From CAXXOK01 sp963663285 (GTDB lineage Bacteria; Bacillota; Clostridia; Christensenellales; Aristaeellaceae), in the NCBI GenBank assembly GCA_963663285.2, contig CAXXNI010000002.1, positions 1,550,001 through 1,614,000 on the forward strand: a stretch of DNA of 64,000 nt. The letters run 5' to 3'. This document shows positions 1 through 9,417 of the stretch, in pieces. Numbering within the stretch: the first letter of the stretch is position 1; every line of letters starts with the position of its first letter. The position numbers were made by a program, and so were the translations under genes. The notes below the pieces were generated by a model, which ran no database searches, was not told where the DNA came from, and saw only the letters and a list, made by a program, of their open reading frames with translations.

Positions 1-11
1 GTTTTTGGGCT

Positions 12-1274
12 ATGCTGTCGCACAACCTGCTATGGAAACTGCTGGCTGTTGTATTAGCCGTATCGCTCTGGGCCGGATTGATCACCCAGGACCCGACGCT
101 GACGCGTGAACGCGTATTCAATGATGTTCCCGTTACCGTTACCGGCAGCGATACCTTGCGCCGCAACGGTTTTATCGTCGTCAGCGGCATCGAGGACGAT
201 TCCACGCTGGTACGGCTGAAGGTGGATGTACCCCAGCGTGAGTACAACAGCGTGACTACCTCCAACTATAATCCCCGGATCGACCTTTCCAAAATTACGG
301 AAATCGGCGAGCAAACGCTGAAGATTTCCACCACATCCACAACCACCTACGGCACCGTCGCCGAAGTATCCCCGGACAGTATCACCGTGATTGTGGATAA
401 TTACATTACCAGTTACCGGCTCCCGGTCACCATACACCAAACCGGTGATTATCCGGCCGGGTATTACGGCTCCACCCCAACGCTGGACCCTTCGGTGGTT
501 TCCGTAAGCGGCCCGGAAAGCATCGTTTCTCAAATCGCGCGGATCGGTATTAATTTTGACGTTTCCCATCTGCCTTCCCAGTCCGGTTTGGTGCGCACCG
601 CACTGCCGCTGACATACGAAGATGAAAATGGCAATTTGCTGGACAGTTCGCTGGTGGAAGCCAGCAGTTCCGGCGTATTGTTGCAATCCATCGTAGTTGA
701 ACAGCAGTTATACCCCACCAAGACGCTGGATTTGAACACACTGGCGCTCACCACCGGCACACCTGCTACCGGGTATGAAGTAAAGTCTGTCACTCTTACA
801 CCCAGCAGCGTTGTCGCGGCTGGCGATGAAACTACGCTGGATGCGCTGGATGCACTCTTTATTGAACAGGCGGTAGACGTAAGTGGTGCAGACGCATCCT
901 ACAGTACCGAGGTAAAAATACGCAAGCCCACCGAGATCACCTATTTAAGCGCTTCCAGCGTAATGGTTTCGGTGGAAATCGGCCCCATCATTACTACCAA
1001 GGAGTTTACCGGAATTTCGCTGTCTGTTTCCGGCGCGGATGACGGGCTGAGCGCCTCCAGCGAAACCCGGAAAGTGGATGTATCGGTTACCGGCCCGCAA
1101 TTAACGCTTAACACACTTCGTTCTTCCGCTCTTTCCGCCTATGTATCAACTGCCGGGCTTACGGAAGGCACCTACGCATTGCCGGTTCAGTTGGCGGTAA
1201 ACGGTGTGGATAACGAAGACATCAACTGCTCCATCACCCCGCAAAACGTGTCGGTCACCCTTGCGGCGCAATAG
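12..1274 (+). CDS. cdaR: CdaR/YbbR-domain protein, regulator of the c-di-AMP cyclase
   Basis: This is a membrane-anchored extracytoplasmic protein with one N-terminal transmembrane helix (about residues 5-24) followed by a series of beta-rich YbbR repeats to the C-terminus (420 residues). In Firmicutes CdaR binds and modulates the diadenylate cyclase CdaA, whose gene normally lies immediately upstream; that position is outside this window. The reading frame stays open from the window edge (codons for F, W and A precede the first ATG), so the true start may lie a few codons upstream. glmM, the usual downstream partner, is absent; a proline-rich membrane protein follows instead. The family assignment rests on the N-terminal signature (SHNLLWKLLAVVLAVSLW) and the repeated extracellular pattern. 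Confidence 0.85.
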   Translation: MLSHNLLWKLLAVVLAVSLWAGLITQDPTLTRERVFNDVPVTVTGSDTLRRNGFIVVSGIEDDSTLVRLKVDVPQREYNSVTTSNYNPRIDLSKITEIGEQTLKISTTSTTTYGTVAEVSPDSITVIVDNYITSYRLPVTIHQTGDYPAGYYGSTPTLDPSVVSVSGPESIVSQIARIGINFDVSHLPSQSGLVRTALPLTYEDENGNLLDSSLVEASSSGVLLQSIVVEQQLYPTKTLDLNTLALTTGTPATGYEVKSVTLTPSSVVAAGDETTLDALDALFIEQAVDVSGADASYSTEVKIRKPTEITYLSASSVMVSVEIGPIITTKEFTGISLSVSGADDGLSASSETRKVDVSVTGPQLTLNTLRSSALSAYVSTAGLTEGTYALPVQLAVNGVDNEDINCSITPQNVSVTLAAQ

Positions 1275-1366
1275 CATTTTAACTTCCAAAGAACATATAG
1301 CCCCACATTGAATGCGGATGGGTCATCGCCCCTGCCGCATTACCTCTATTGGAGAGGAGCCAACGA

Positions 1367-2731
1367 ATGAACGGATTTACCAACGCAATATTAACGCTGT
1401 TACTGGGATGGCTTCGCTCTATTTTTAATGCCGTCTGGTCGTTGATGAATAACGATCAAACCAGTATACTGCTGCAATTTTTCCGCAACAATTGGAAAAC
1501 CATCGCACTAGTGCTGTGCGTCGGCGGATTTGTAATTGATCGCGTGATCTATTTCATCCGCTGGCGCCCTTACTATGTGTGGCGTTCGCGGCGGCACCGC
1601 CGGCACGATTCAAGGCATGAAGATACCTATGATGAGCCGTATGATGATTACGACGACCGGGAGAATCGTGCGCACGCCGATGATTATGCATCCTACCAGC
1701 GCCCACCCGCTGCAGAGCCTCAATCCATAGAACCCAACGTCACATATCCCCAGCCCGAATACGTGCCTCAGCCAGAAACGCCTTATCAACCGGAGGCACC
1801 GTATCAGCCGGAAACAGCCTATCCGGCGGAAACTCCGGGTGACTTTGCGCCCCCGCTGCAATACCCGTATACGCCGCCTGTTCCAGAAGATACAGTTGTT
1901 GCTTATCCGCAGGAGGATTATGCCTATCAGCCGGAACAGACCGTATTGTACCATCCGGTTATGCAGCAAAACTCCCCCGGTTTTGCGCCAACCTACCGCT
2001 ACCGAACAAATTCCGATAACAACGCTTATCCGCAACGCGCGCCCTATCCCGCCGGGGCGGATGCTTACCCATATCCCACAGCATCTGTGACACAATCGCA
2101 CATGCCTGCCCCTTCGGAAAATTTTGCCCCCACCATGTCTTACGGCGCTGCATTTCAAGCCCCGGTTATGGAAACCCCTGCAACGATCGAGCCCCGCTTT
2201 GATGAGGATTTTTCGCCGTGGCTTGGTAATAAAAATGATTTTCCAAACTTCGCACCGCGCATTCAGCCGGAGCCAAGAAACGCCCAGCCACCAGCACCGT
2301 CCGCTAATACGAAAGCATCGCAATACCTGCGGGATGTACAGGCTGGGTTTGCTCCGCCGCCATCGCCGGAACAGCTATACGAGCCGCCTGCCGCACCGCT
2401 TGCAAGTGAACCGGTTCATCCGGGTTTGGATGCCGAAACGTTCCAGCAAAATATCGGGCTGGGCAGCACAGGCGAGTATAACCCGCTTAACACATCCGCA
2501 GTTGCAGAGCAGCCAGTGTTCACCCCATTTTCCGATGCGCAGCGAACCGGGCTTCCAGAGGAGAAGCCGCGCGGTTTCAGCTCTCTGGTACGAAAAGCTC
2601 GTACCTTTGTCAGCGGTGAGGATGAAGCAAACCCGCCGACGATAAGAGATTTACAATCGACAGTAGACATGACCAACGCGTTTCATGCGCCGGTCTACCC
2701 GAAGAAGAATTCCGAAAGCGAGGAAGAATAA
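1367..2731 (+). CDS. Membrane-anchored Pro/Tyr/Gln-rich protein of unknown function
   Basis: I do not recognise this 454-residue protein. Two hydrophobic segments (about residues 7-27 and 45-64) are followed by an Arg/His-rich patch, an acidic stretch, and then about 330 residues of low-complexity Pro/Tyr/Gln/Glu sequence with degenerate repeats such as YQPEAPYQPE. A long disordered cytoplasmic or surface tail is likely. The ATG at 1367 is preferred because GGAGAGGAG lies 7-8 bases upstream; a TTG at 1349 in the same frame would sit on top of that site. The stop overlaps the start of the next gene by one base (TAATG), so the two are probably translationally coupled. Confidence 0.7.
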   Translation: MNGFTNAILTLLLGWLRSIFNAVWSLMNNDQTSILLQFFRNNWKTIALVLCVGGFVIDRVIYFIRWRPYYVWRSRRHRRHDSRHEDTYDEPYDDYDDRENRAHADDYASYQRPPAAEPQSIEPNVTYPQPEYVPQPETPYQPEAPYQPETAYPAETPGDFAPPLQYPYTPPVPEDTVVAYPQEDYAYQPEQTVLYHPVMQQNSPGFAPTYRYRTNSDNNAYPQRAPYPAGADAYPYPTASVTQSHMPAPSENFAPTMSYGAAFQAPVMETPATIEPRFDEDFSPWLGNKNDFPNFAPRIQPEPRNAQPPAPSANTKASQYLRDVQAGFAPPPSPEQLYEPPAAPLASEPVHPGLDAETFQQNIGLGSTGEYNPLNTSAVAEQPVFTPFSDAQRTGLPEEKPRGFSSLVRKARTFVSGEDEANPPTIRDLQSTVDMTNAFHAPVYPKKNSESEEE

Positions 2732-3432
2732 TGCTTGATCCGAACGCCCGCTTTTTCGTGCTTGCCGGTAATTACGGCAGCGGTAAAACGGAGCTTTCCC
2801 TTGCGCTGGCAAGATATTTGCGCAAAAAAACAGGCGGTTCCGTTGTGCTGGTGGATTTGGATATCGTCAATCCATATTTTCGCAGCGCCGAACATGCCGA
2901 CCTGTTGCGCAGCGAAGGTATAGAGGTAAAAATGCCCTCCTTTGCGCTTTCCACTGTGGATATTCCCGCTCTGCCGGCGGAAATCCAATCGGTTTTTGAA
3001 CCGGGGCGTTATGATTATGTTGTCATCGACGTCGGCGGCGACGATGTGGGCGCAACCGCACTGGGCCGTTATTACCCGTATATTCAGCCGATTCGTCATC
3101 AAATGCAGATGATGTATGTCATCAATCCGTTTCGTCCGCTTTCCGGCAGCGAAGAAGATATTTGCGCATTGTTCCAGCTGATTGCGCAGCGCAGCCGGAT
3201 GCAGCCGGACGGGCTGGTGAATAACGCCAATTTGCAGCGCCGCACCACTGCGCAAGACTTGATTACGGCGCAGGCTTTACTGGAGCAGGTAGGAAAACGC
3301 CTGCATATACCGGTGGTTATGATCGCCGGGTATGAAAAGCTCAAATCCGAACTACCCGATGCAATGCAAGCATTGTATTTCCCTATTGAGCCGATGATGC
3401 TCCCGGAATGGCTGGAGGACGACGAAGTATGA
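2731..3432 (+). CDS. P-loop ATPase of the CobQ/MinD/ParA-like class, function unknown
   Basis: A 233-residue soluble protein with a Walker A loop GNYGSGKT at residues 13-20, a VDLDIVNP motif at 41-48 that resembles the switch region of SIMIBI-class NTPases, and a VIDVGGDDVGATALGRY block near residues 98-113. I recall a family of similar size in Clostridia annotated only as CobQ/CobB/MinD/ParA nucleotide-binding proteins; no function is established. It overlaps the preceding gene by one base and the following rRNA methyltransferase gene by four (ATGA), so it belongs to the same transcript. No partner protein that would identify its job is visible. Confidence 0.75.
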   Translation: MLDPNARFFVLAGNYGSGKTELSLALARYLRKKTGGSVVLVDLDIVNPYFRSAEHADLLRSEGIEVKMPSFALSTVDIPALPAEIQSVFEPGRYDYVVIDVGGDDVGATALGRYYPYIQPIRHQMQMMYVINPFRPLSGSEEDICALFQLIAQRSRMQPDGLVNNANLQRRTTAQDLITAQALLEQVGKRLHIPVVMIAGYEKLKSELPDAMQALYFPIEPMMLPEWLEDDEV

Positions 3433-4847
3433 CGGGTACCCCTCCACTGCCGCAGGCCTTTATTCAGCGTATTACCTCCCAGCTGGGCAGGGAAGCGCCT
3501 GCGTATTTTGCCGCCATGGAGCAGCCGCCGCTGCGCGGGCTGCGGCGCAATCCCCATAAAACGCCGGAAAACCCCCTTTCTGATTTGGCGGATGGCTTGG
3601 GTGCAACCATCCCATGGGAGGAAAACGGTTACTACCTTTCCTTAGCAAGCACAGCAGGTGCGCATCCGCTGCATGAAGCAGGTGCTTGGTACCTGCAAGA
3701 GCCCAGCGCAATGATCCCGGCGGCTCTGCTGGCTGCACAGCCCGGCGAAACAGTGCTGGATTTGTGTGCCGCTCCCGGCGGGAAAAGCACGCAGCTCGCC
3801 GCCGCCATGGCAGGGCAAGGCACATTGGTATGCAACGAAATCGTGCCTCGCCGCGCGCAGATTTTAAGCCGTAATATTGAGCGGATGGGTATTCGTAACG
3901 CTTTGGTCGTATCGACCGATCCAGCGAAATTGGCCGAGGTATGGCCGCTTTTATTTGATGCCATTTTGGTGGATGCGCCGTGCAGCGGAGAGGGCATGTT
4001 TCGCCGCCATCCCGAAACGCGGCTGGAATGGAACGAAAGCTCTCCCGAAAGCTGCGCCAAGCGGCAATCCCATATCTTACAAAGTGCTTCCGCCATGTTA
4101 AAGCCGGGCGGAAGGCTATGCTATTCTACCTGCACGCTGAACCGGGAAGAGAACGAGGATGTAATTTCAACATTTCTCGCTTCACATCCGTCTTTTTCGC
4201 CTGTAGATTTTTCCCTGCCCATTGGAAATGGGAAAAAACTTACGGCACAAAATGGCGGTTTGCATATTTACCCGCATGCCGTACAGGGCGAGGGACATTT
4301 TGTCGCCTTGCTGCTAAAATCGAAGACTTCATCCACCAATGAGCAATCTCCCTGCACTTTACTGCCCCCTGCACAGGCATTACAGCCGCCGGAGCAGCAG
4401 AGCGCATCCGCTTTTACAACGCTGTGGCAATCGCTAACCCAACATCCCGTTCCGCAGGCGAACGCCAAGCTGGGTACGATGCTGCTGCAAGCCCCGCCAT
4501 TGCCACCATTACGTGGTATTCGTGTACTGCGCGCAGGGATGAATCTGGGGCAGTTAAAAGGTAAAGTTTTTCAGCCGGATCACGCGCTGGCGCTTGCTGT
4601 TTCTGCGGATGTCTTACCCCGTGTTGCTTTAACCCGCACGCAAGCCGAAGCTTACCAGCGCGGCGAGGCGCTGCCCGCGCCGGATGAAGTGCGCGGCTAT
4701 GTACTGGTAACGCTTCACGGGCTGGCGCTCGGGTTTGCCAAAGCCAGCGACGGTTGGCTGAAAAACCACTATCCCAAGGGGCTGCGCCGCAGTGTAAGCA
4801 GTCCCGCGCATTTCAAAGGAGAAACCGATGGAAACGATTACGATTAA
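3429..4847 (+). CDS. rsmF: RsmF/NOL1-NOP2-Sun family rRNA (cytosine-C5)-methyltransferase
   Basis: This 472-residue enzyme should use S-adenosylmethionine to make 5-methylcytosine in rRNA. The SAM-binding motif DLCAAPGG is at residues 111-118, the motif IV cysteine at 185 (PCSGEG) and the motif VI catalytic cysteine at 235 (STCTL), so both family cysteines are present. The C-terminal third (about 350-472) fits the RsmF-type extension and PUA-like RNA-binding region, with the RGxxVLRAGxNLG and HYPKGLRR elements. The ATG at 3429 overlaps the stop of the upstream gene as ATGA and is chosen over an in-frame start 21 bases earlier. The exact rRNA position modified cannot be read from sequence. Confidence 0.85.
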   Translation: MTGTPPLPQAFIQRITSQLGREAPAYFAAMEQPPLRGLRRNPHKTPENPLSDLADGLGATIPWEENGYYLSLASTAGAHPLHEAGAWYLQEPSAMIPAALLAAQPGETVLDLCAAPGGKSTQLAAAMAGQGTLVCNEIVPRRAQILSRNIERMGIRNALVVSTDPAKLAEVWPLLFDAILVDAPCSGEGMFRRHPETRLEWNESSPESCAKRQSHILQSASAMLKPGGRLCYSTCTLNREENEDVISTFLASHPSFSPVDFSLPIGNGKKLTAQNGGLHIYPHAVQGEGHFVALLLKSKTSSTNEQSPCTLLPPAQALQPPEQQSASAFTTLWQSLTQHPVPQANAKLGTMLLQAPPLPPLRGIRVLRAGMNLGQLKGKVFQPDHALALAVSADVLPRVALTRTQAEAYQRGEALPAPDEVRGYVLVTLHGLALGFAKASDGWLKNHYPKGLRRSVSSPAHFKGETDGNDYD

Positions 4848-5763
4848 GGGAACCTCCATCTCCGTCAGCCGTTTATGCATGGGCGGTTGTCCGGCGGGAG
4901 AATATGGCTGGGGCAACGTGTCCCGCAGCGAGGTAGAGCGCGCCATGCTGCGCGCGCTGGAACTGGGGGTTAATTTCTACGACACCGCAGATACCTACGG
5001 TTTAGGGCGCAGCGAAGAAACCTTAGGCGAAACGCTGCATGCGCACCGCCACGAAGCCGTATTGGCGACCAAATTCGGCGTACGGGTCGAAAACGGAAAA
5101 ACATTTTTTGACAACAGCCCCGCTTATATGGAGCAGGCATTGGGCGCGAGCCTCAAACGGCTGCATACGGATTATATCGATTTGTATCAGGTGCACTATC
5201 TGGACGGCCATACGCCGATCCCGGACATGATGGAAGCACTGATTGCCCGCAAGGAAAAGGGCGACATTCGCGCCATTGGCCTTAGCAATATTACTGCCGA
5301 GGCTTTGCCTGCGCTGCTGCCCTACAGCGAACATATTGCATCCTTCCAAAACCATTTCAGCCTCGCCCACCGGGACGACGAAACCGCCATGCGCGATATT
5401 GCCGCCCAGCTGAACATTGCCCCGCTTACCTGGGGCAGTTTAGGGCAAGGTATTTTAACCGGCAAATATGGTTCCGACGTACATTTTGATCAGGATGACC
5501 GCCGCAGCCGCAGTATTTATGATAATTTTTACGGTGATAAGCTGCAAAAGAACCTGCGCATCGTCGAAGCCATGCGCCCGATAGCAAAAACGCACGGCGT
5601 GCCGGTTGCGGGCGTCGCTGTGCGTTGGATTTTGGATACGCTTCCCCAGAGCGTTGTAATTACAGGGGTAAAATCTCCTGCGCAGGCGGAAGCCAACGCA
5701 TTGGCTTCTTCCTTTACACTATCCGAGAAGGAAAAGACACTGCTTGACGAAGTTTCCCGCTAG
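4828..5763 (+). CDS. Aldo/keto reductase
   Basis: A 311-residue NAD(P)H-dependent oxidoreductase with the complete catalytic tetrad of the family: Asp52, Tyr57 (FYDTADTYG), Lys82 (ATKFG) and His123 (YQVHYLD). The GLGRSEETLG segment after Tyr57 and the C-terminal cofactor-binding region (RWILDTLPQSVVITGVKSP) are as expected. The substrate is unknown. The gene starts 20 bases inside the end of the rRNA methyltransferase gene, with AAAGGAG just upstream of the ATG, so it is the last member of the plus-strand cluster. No terminator is visible before the convergent gene five bases downstream. Confidence 0.88.
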   Translation: METITIKGTSISVSRLCMGGCPAGEYGWGNVSRSEVERAMLRALELGVNFYDTADTYGLGRSEETLGETLHAHRHEAVLATKFGVRVENGKTFFDNSPAYMEQALGASLKRLHTDYIDLYQVHYLDGHTPIPDMMEALIARKEKGDIRAIGLSNITAEALPALLPYSEHIASFQNHFSLAHRDDETAMRDIAAQLNIAPLTWGSLGQGILTGKYGSDVHFDQDDRRSRSIYDNFYGDKLQKNLRIVEAMRPIAKTHGVPVAGVAVRWILDTLPQSVVITGVKSPAQAEANALASSFTLSEKEKTLLDEVSR

Positions 5764-5767
5764 CACA

Positions 5768-5947
5768 CTACCCTTTCCGGCTGAGCAGACGGGCCGTGCT
5801 AAACGAGAGCATAAATATCGCCATCAGCATGATAATTCCATCCACCCGAACCAACCAATCCGGAAAAGGCCGAAGAAATTGGTTCACCATAAAGCCACTC
5901 AAGGTTACCAGCAACAGCAAAAAACTGACGATTTGCATCTTTTTCAA
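5768..5947 (-). CDS. Small membrane protein with two predicted helices
   Basis: A 59-residue hydrophobic protein with two membrane segments (about residues 5-20 and 30-50) separated by a short polar loop (RPFPDWLVRVDG), a topology common among small Firmicute membrane proteins of unknown role. I favour the TTG start at 5947 because an AGGTGA site lies seven bases upstream; an ATG three codons later is the alternative. It follows holA at the end of the long minus-strand run, and the ribosome binding site lies just past the end of holA. It converges on the aldo/keto reductase gene with only four bases between the two stops. Confidence 0.55.
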   Translation of the reverse strand: MKKMQIVSFLLLLVTLSGFMVNQFLRPFPDWLVRVDGIIMLMAIFMLSFSTARLLSRKG

Positions 5948-5973
5948 AGTGATTTCACCTGCTTCAATTAAAA

Positions 5974-7020
5974 TCAACCACCGATAGCTATATCGTCCGG
6001 CTGTGGTGCATTCAGGATTGCGTCCAGTTGGAACATCGCCATTTCCGCGCTGCCGTCCTGCGATATACGGCCGGATTTTAGGCGGTATTCCAGATCATAC
6101 AAATAATCGTAGGCGGCTTTTAGCCGCTCCTTGGCGTAACGCCGCGCCTGTGCCTGCGTACGCGCCACAGCAAAAGGCGGTATGCCCAATAAGCCCGCCA
6201 GCGCGCCGGAGGGGGTACGCTCCTCCAACAAGCACCGCATATGGTATAAAATCCTGTATTGCCGCAGCAGCATCGCCAGCACCATAAAGCGGTCCTCTCC
6301 GCCGGTAAGCACCGTATTTAAAAGCCTGCATGCTTCATGGGTGCGCCCGGCTGCCTGCTCATCCACCATCTGGAATACGGAGCATTCCAGCGACCGGATG
6401 CAAATCGCGTCGATATCCTCATCCGTCACCGTATCACGCTCGCCCACATATGCGGCGAGCTTTTCCATTTCCTGTTTCAATAATGCCGCATCGTGCCCCA
6501 CTGTGAAAATCAACTTCTGCGCCTCGCTGCGCTGCAATGTTTTTCCCATCGCACGCATCGTACGAGCCGCCCATTTCTCCGCCTGTTCATCGTTCATAGG
6601 AGAGAAATCGACAATCACGCCCTGTTTTTTCAGCGCTAGGTACAGCTTCTTCCGCTTATCTGCCTTCCCCTTAACCAGAAACACGAGGCAGGTATCCGGC
6701 GATAGATTGGGCAGATATTCCTGAATACCCTCCGCCTTATCGTTGTCTCCCTTTTTGGATGTGGTAAGCGAATCACATTCGCGTACAAGCACCACGCGCT
6801 GATCCGCCATAAACGGCAACGTTTCACATGCGGCAATTAACTCGTCCGGTTCCGGGTTAAGCAGCTCGGAAAGATTCATCGCTTCCAGCCCTTCCGGTAA
6901 AAGGCGCTTGCAAAAAGCGCTGACCGCAGATGCCTTAATATATTCCTCCGTACCCTCTAACAAATAGAGTTTCTGGAGTTCTCCGGTTTTAATGGACTCA
7001 AAAAACTGATTATAATCCAT
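5974..7020 (-). CDS. holA: DNA polymerase III subunit delta
   Basis: The 348-residue protein is the clamp-loader delta subunit, which opens the beta sliding clamp. The N-terminal region begins with the typical LYLLEGTEEYIK pattern in place of a working Walker A, followed by PFMADQRVVLVREC and a lid and collar region rich in helices (for example HDAALLKQEMEKLAAYVG). Length matches the family (about 330-350). The start lies inside the end of comEC (the genes overlap by 11 bases); comEC-holA adjacency is a widespread bacterial arrangement. It is co-transcribed in the long minus-strand operon. Confidence 0.9.
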   Translation of the reverse strand: MDYNQFFESIKTGELQKLYLLEGTEEYIKASAVSAFCKRLLPEGLEAMNLSELLNPEPDELIAACETLPFMADQRVVLVRECDSLTTSKKGDNDKAEGIQEYLPNLSPDTCLVFLVKGKADKRKKLYLALKKQGVIVDFSPMNDEQAEKWAARTMRAMGKTLQRSEAQKLIFTVGHDAALLKQEMEKLAAYVGERDTVTDEDIDAICIRSLECSVFQMVDEQAAGRTHEACRLLNTVLTGGEDRFMVLAMLLRQYRILYHMRCLLEERTPSGALAGLLGIPPFAVARTQAQARRYAKERLKAAYDYLYDLEYRLKSGRISQDGSAEMAMFQLDAILNAPQPDDIAIGG

Positions 7021-9412
7021 GATTCTCCCCCGTCAGGTATGTTGAAATCGAATATTCGCTGCCCCGCACTTGAATGATGATTTCGCCTGTTTCATCGGTG
7101 CGGTATATTTGTGAGCCTTCCGCTTGCAGCCGCTCAAGGGTCGATTCGGCCGGGCCGCTGCTGCCGGACCAGCATGTAATCAGCGCTACTTGGGGATCGG
7201 TAATCTGTAAAAATGCAGCCGATGTTGCTGTTGCGCTGCCATGATGCCCTACTTTCAGCACGTCGCAGGCCGTCGCGGCATATAGCTCGTAATTGTTGGT
7301 GTTATCCCCCACGCTGAGAATCCGCAAATCCCCAAGCATTATCAGCGTTGCAAGCGACCGGTCGTTTGCGTCTATCCCCGTCCGGGTGCGTCCCGCCTGC
7401 GGCCAAAGCACCTGAATGCTCATTTCGTGAAAACGCAGGGTATCTCCTGCTGCAAGATAGGTAATAGGGATTTCGCTCTGCATAATCTGCGTATACACCG
7501 CGGCGCTTTCCGCGCTCATGGCTACCTTTTCCACTCCGTCCGGCAGATAGATGCGGTCAATTGGTATTTTCTGTTCCAATAGCTCCTGCACGCCCTGCGC
7601 ATGATCCAAGTGTAAGTGGGTAAGAATCAGCGCATCCAACGAGCGGCCTTCGGCTAGAAGCCTGTCGGTAACCTCGGTGCCGTATATGCCCACATCCAGC
7701 GCGACGGTAGCATCGCCGTCAAAGATCAGCGCAGCATCGGCACGGCCAGTCGAAAATTGGTGGTACCGCAGCGCCGCCGGACGAGTGGTATATGCCCCGG
7801 CGCTTCCCAGTACCGCTATCAATACAATCGCAGTAATCCGCTTAAACGCAGAGGCTCGCACATAACCGGATGCAGCAATCATCATTAAACCCAATCCCAC
7901 ACAGGCCCAGATATTAGGCGAAGGCACACGGATTTGCGCATACGGCAGCCATGCGGATAGCTGTACCAGCCAAAGCATGATACGGCTGCCCAATCCAACC
8001 AGCCACCCCAGCGGCATTGCCAATAATCCGCCAATACCCGGCAGCAGTGAAACCAACATGGTAATTGCATAACCCGGCACCAACAAACCAGCCAGCGGCA
8101 CGGCAAACAGGTTAAATAAAATCCCATACAACGGCAATTGATGAAAATACGCCGCCGTTGGCAGCAATACCCCGATTTGCGCCGCCAGACTAACCGCCAG
8201 CAAATCTTTAGTTTTCAGAGCATGATCCTTTACCATACGAATCAGCTGCTTTTCTTTGCGCTGGGGTGTAAGCCACTTGGGTACAGGCAACCGGCTCATT
8301 ACACCCATCAAGCGTGGATACAGCAGTAAAATTCCCGCCATTGCGGTAAAGGAAAGGGTAAACCCGGCAGAAAATAAATCCAGCGGGTTGAGGATAAGCA
8401 CAAGTAACGCTGCCGTAGACAGCGTTGTCAGCGGGTCCGGCTTTCGCCCAGCTATGCGCGCAAGCATCACCAACAGCAGCATCACCGACGCACGCACCGA
8501 CGCAGGCGAAAACCCGGTAATCAAACAATATACAGCCAGAAAAACCGCTAACACGATAAACCGGTGCGATTTGCGCAGTGAAAGCAGATTGAGTAAACCC
8601 AGCAACGCCGCCGCCAGCAGCCCGACATGTAAACCGGATACCGCCATCAAGTGAGCTACGCCTGCGCGTTGAAAGTCCGTTTGCTCGTCCTGCGTAAGCG
8701 TAAGCCTGTCTCCCAGCAGCATAGCCATTGCCAAACTGCTTTGCTCCCCCATCAGGCTTTGAAACCGCGCCTGGCAAAACACCCGTACCCGCGCGGCAAA
8801 GCTAATCCACGGCGCTGTTTGCGGGGAGTTTGTGACTTCCAAATCTTTAATCGAAGAAATACCATAGCTGATGTTATTTTGTAAAAGCCACAGGCGAAAA
8901 TTAAAATCGTTCGCATTTTCTTTCCCTGATGGCTGGTATACGGAGCCGGAAAAGCGCAGCGAGGCACCGTCAAACAGATCACCGGCACTCACGCCGTCCT
9001 CCGCATCCAGAGTGCAATAGGCTTTTCCGGGCTGAGCTACGCCATTTAAGGTAACATCACACAGGGTAAACGCAATCCCGCCGCCGGAACGTTCCGAAGC
9101 CTCGCCATATACGGTTGCGGTAATCCCATTATAAATACCCGGCGAAGGCATTTGCGGGTTTAAATGAACCTGCGTCCACATCAGCGCAGCCATCACCGCA
9201 AGCGGCAGTGCCATCCACCGCAGCGGCATATGCAGCCCGCGCAATAAAAAACCAAGGAAAACCGCCGCGGCAAGTAGCCACAGCGGCCATAATCCACTTT
9301 GTACCCGTGGTGCAAGCCATACGCCAAATCCGTACGTCAGTGCCAGTATCGGAATAAAGCGGTTATGCTCCTGCGCATGCAACCGCCCGGCTGCGCCATA
9401 TTCTTGCTGCAT
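7010..9412 (-). CDS. comEC: ComEC/Rec2 DNA uptake channel protein
   Basis: An 800-residue polytopic membrane protein. It has an N-terminal DUF4131-type region with several helices, a central Competence domain (the GVAHLMAVSGLHVGLLAA signature) with about seven helices, and a C-terminal metallo-beta-lactamase-like domain with the HLHLDH metal motif and a later VGHHGS motif. In competent bacteria it carries single-stranded DNA across the membrane. The ATG at 9412, five bases after the ispF stop, gives the most sensible N-terminus; a longer frame would run back into ispF. No other competence gene is in the window, so whether the organism takes up DNA is open. Confidence 0.92.
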   Translation of the reverse strand: MQQEYGAAGRLHAQEHNRFIPILALTYGFGVWLAPRVQSGLWPLWLLAAAVFLGFLLRGLHMPLRWMALPLAVMAALMWTQVHLNPQMPSPGIYNGITATVYGEASERSGGGIAFTLCDVTLNGVAQPGKAYCTLDAEDGVSAGDLFDGASLRFSGSVYQPSGKENANDFNFRLWLLQNNISYGISSIKDLEVTNSPQTAPWISFAARVRVFCQARFQSLMGEQSSLAMAMLLGDRLTLTQDEQTDFQRAGVAHLMAVSGLHVGLLAAALLGLLNLLSLRKSHRFIVLAVFLAVYCLITGFSPASVRASVMLLLVMLARIAGRKPDPLTTLSTAALLVLILNPLDLFSAGFTLSFTAMAGILLLYPRLMGVMSRLPVPKWLTPQRKEKQLIRMVKDHALKTKDLLAVSLAAQIGVLLPTAAYFHQLPLYGILFNLFAVPLAGLLVPGYAITMLVSLLPGIGGLLAMPLGWLVGLGSRIMLWLVQLSAWLPYAQIRVPSPNIWACVGLGLMMIAASGYVRASAFKRITAIVLIAVLGSAGAYTTRPAALRYHQFSTGRADAALIFDGDATVALDVGIYGTEVTDRLLAEGRSLDALILTHLHLDHAQGVQELLEQKIPIDRIYLPDGVEKVAMSAESAAVYTQIMQSEIPITYLAAGDTLRFHEMSIQVLWPQAGRTRTGIDANDRSLATLIMLGDLRILSVGDNTNNYELYAATACDVLKVGHHGSATATSAAFLQITDPQVALITCWSGSSGPAESTLERLQAEGSQIYRTDETGEIIIQVRGSEYSISTYLTGENHGL

Positions 9413-9417
9413 GGCTC

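Noticed and set aside
1741..2500. Repeats in the Pro/Gln-rich gene as a CRISPR or minisatellite
   Set aside because: The repeats are short, degenerate and codon-phased; they reflect low-complexity protein sequence.
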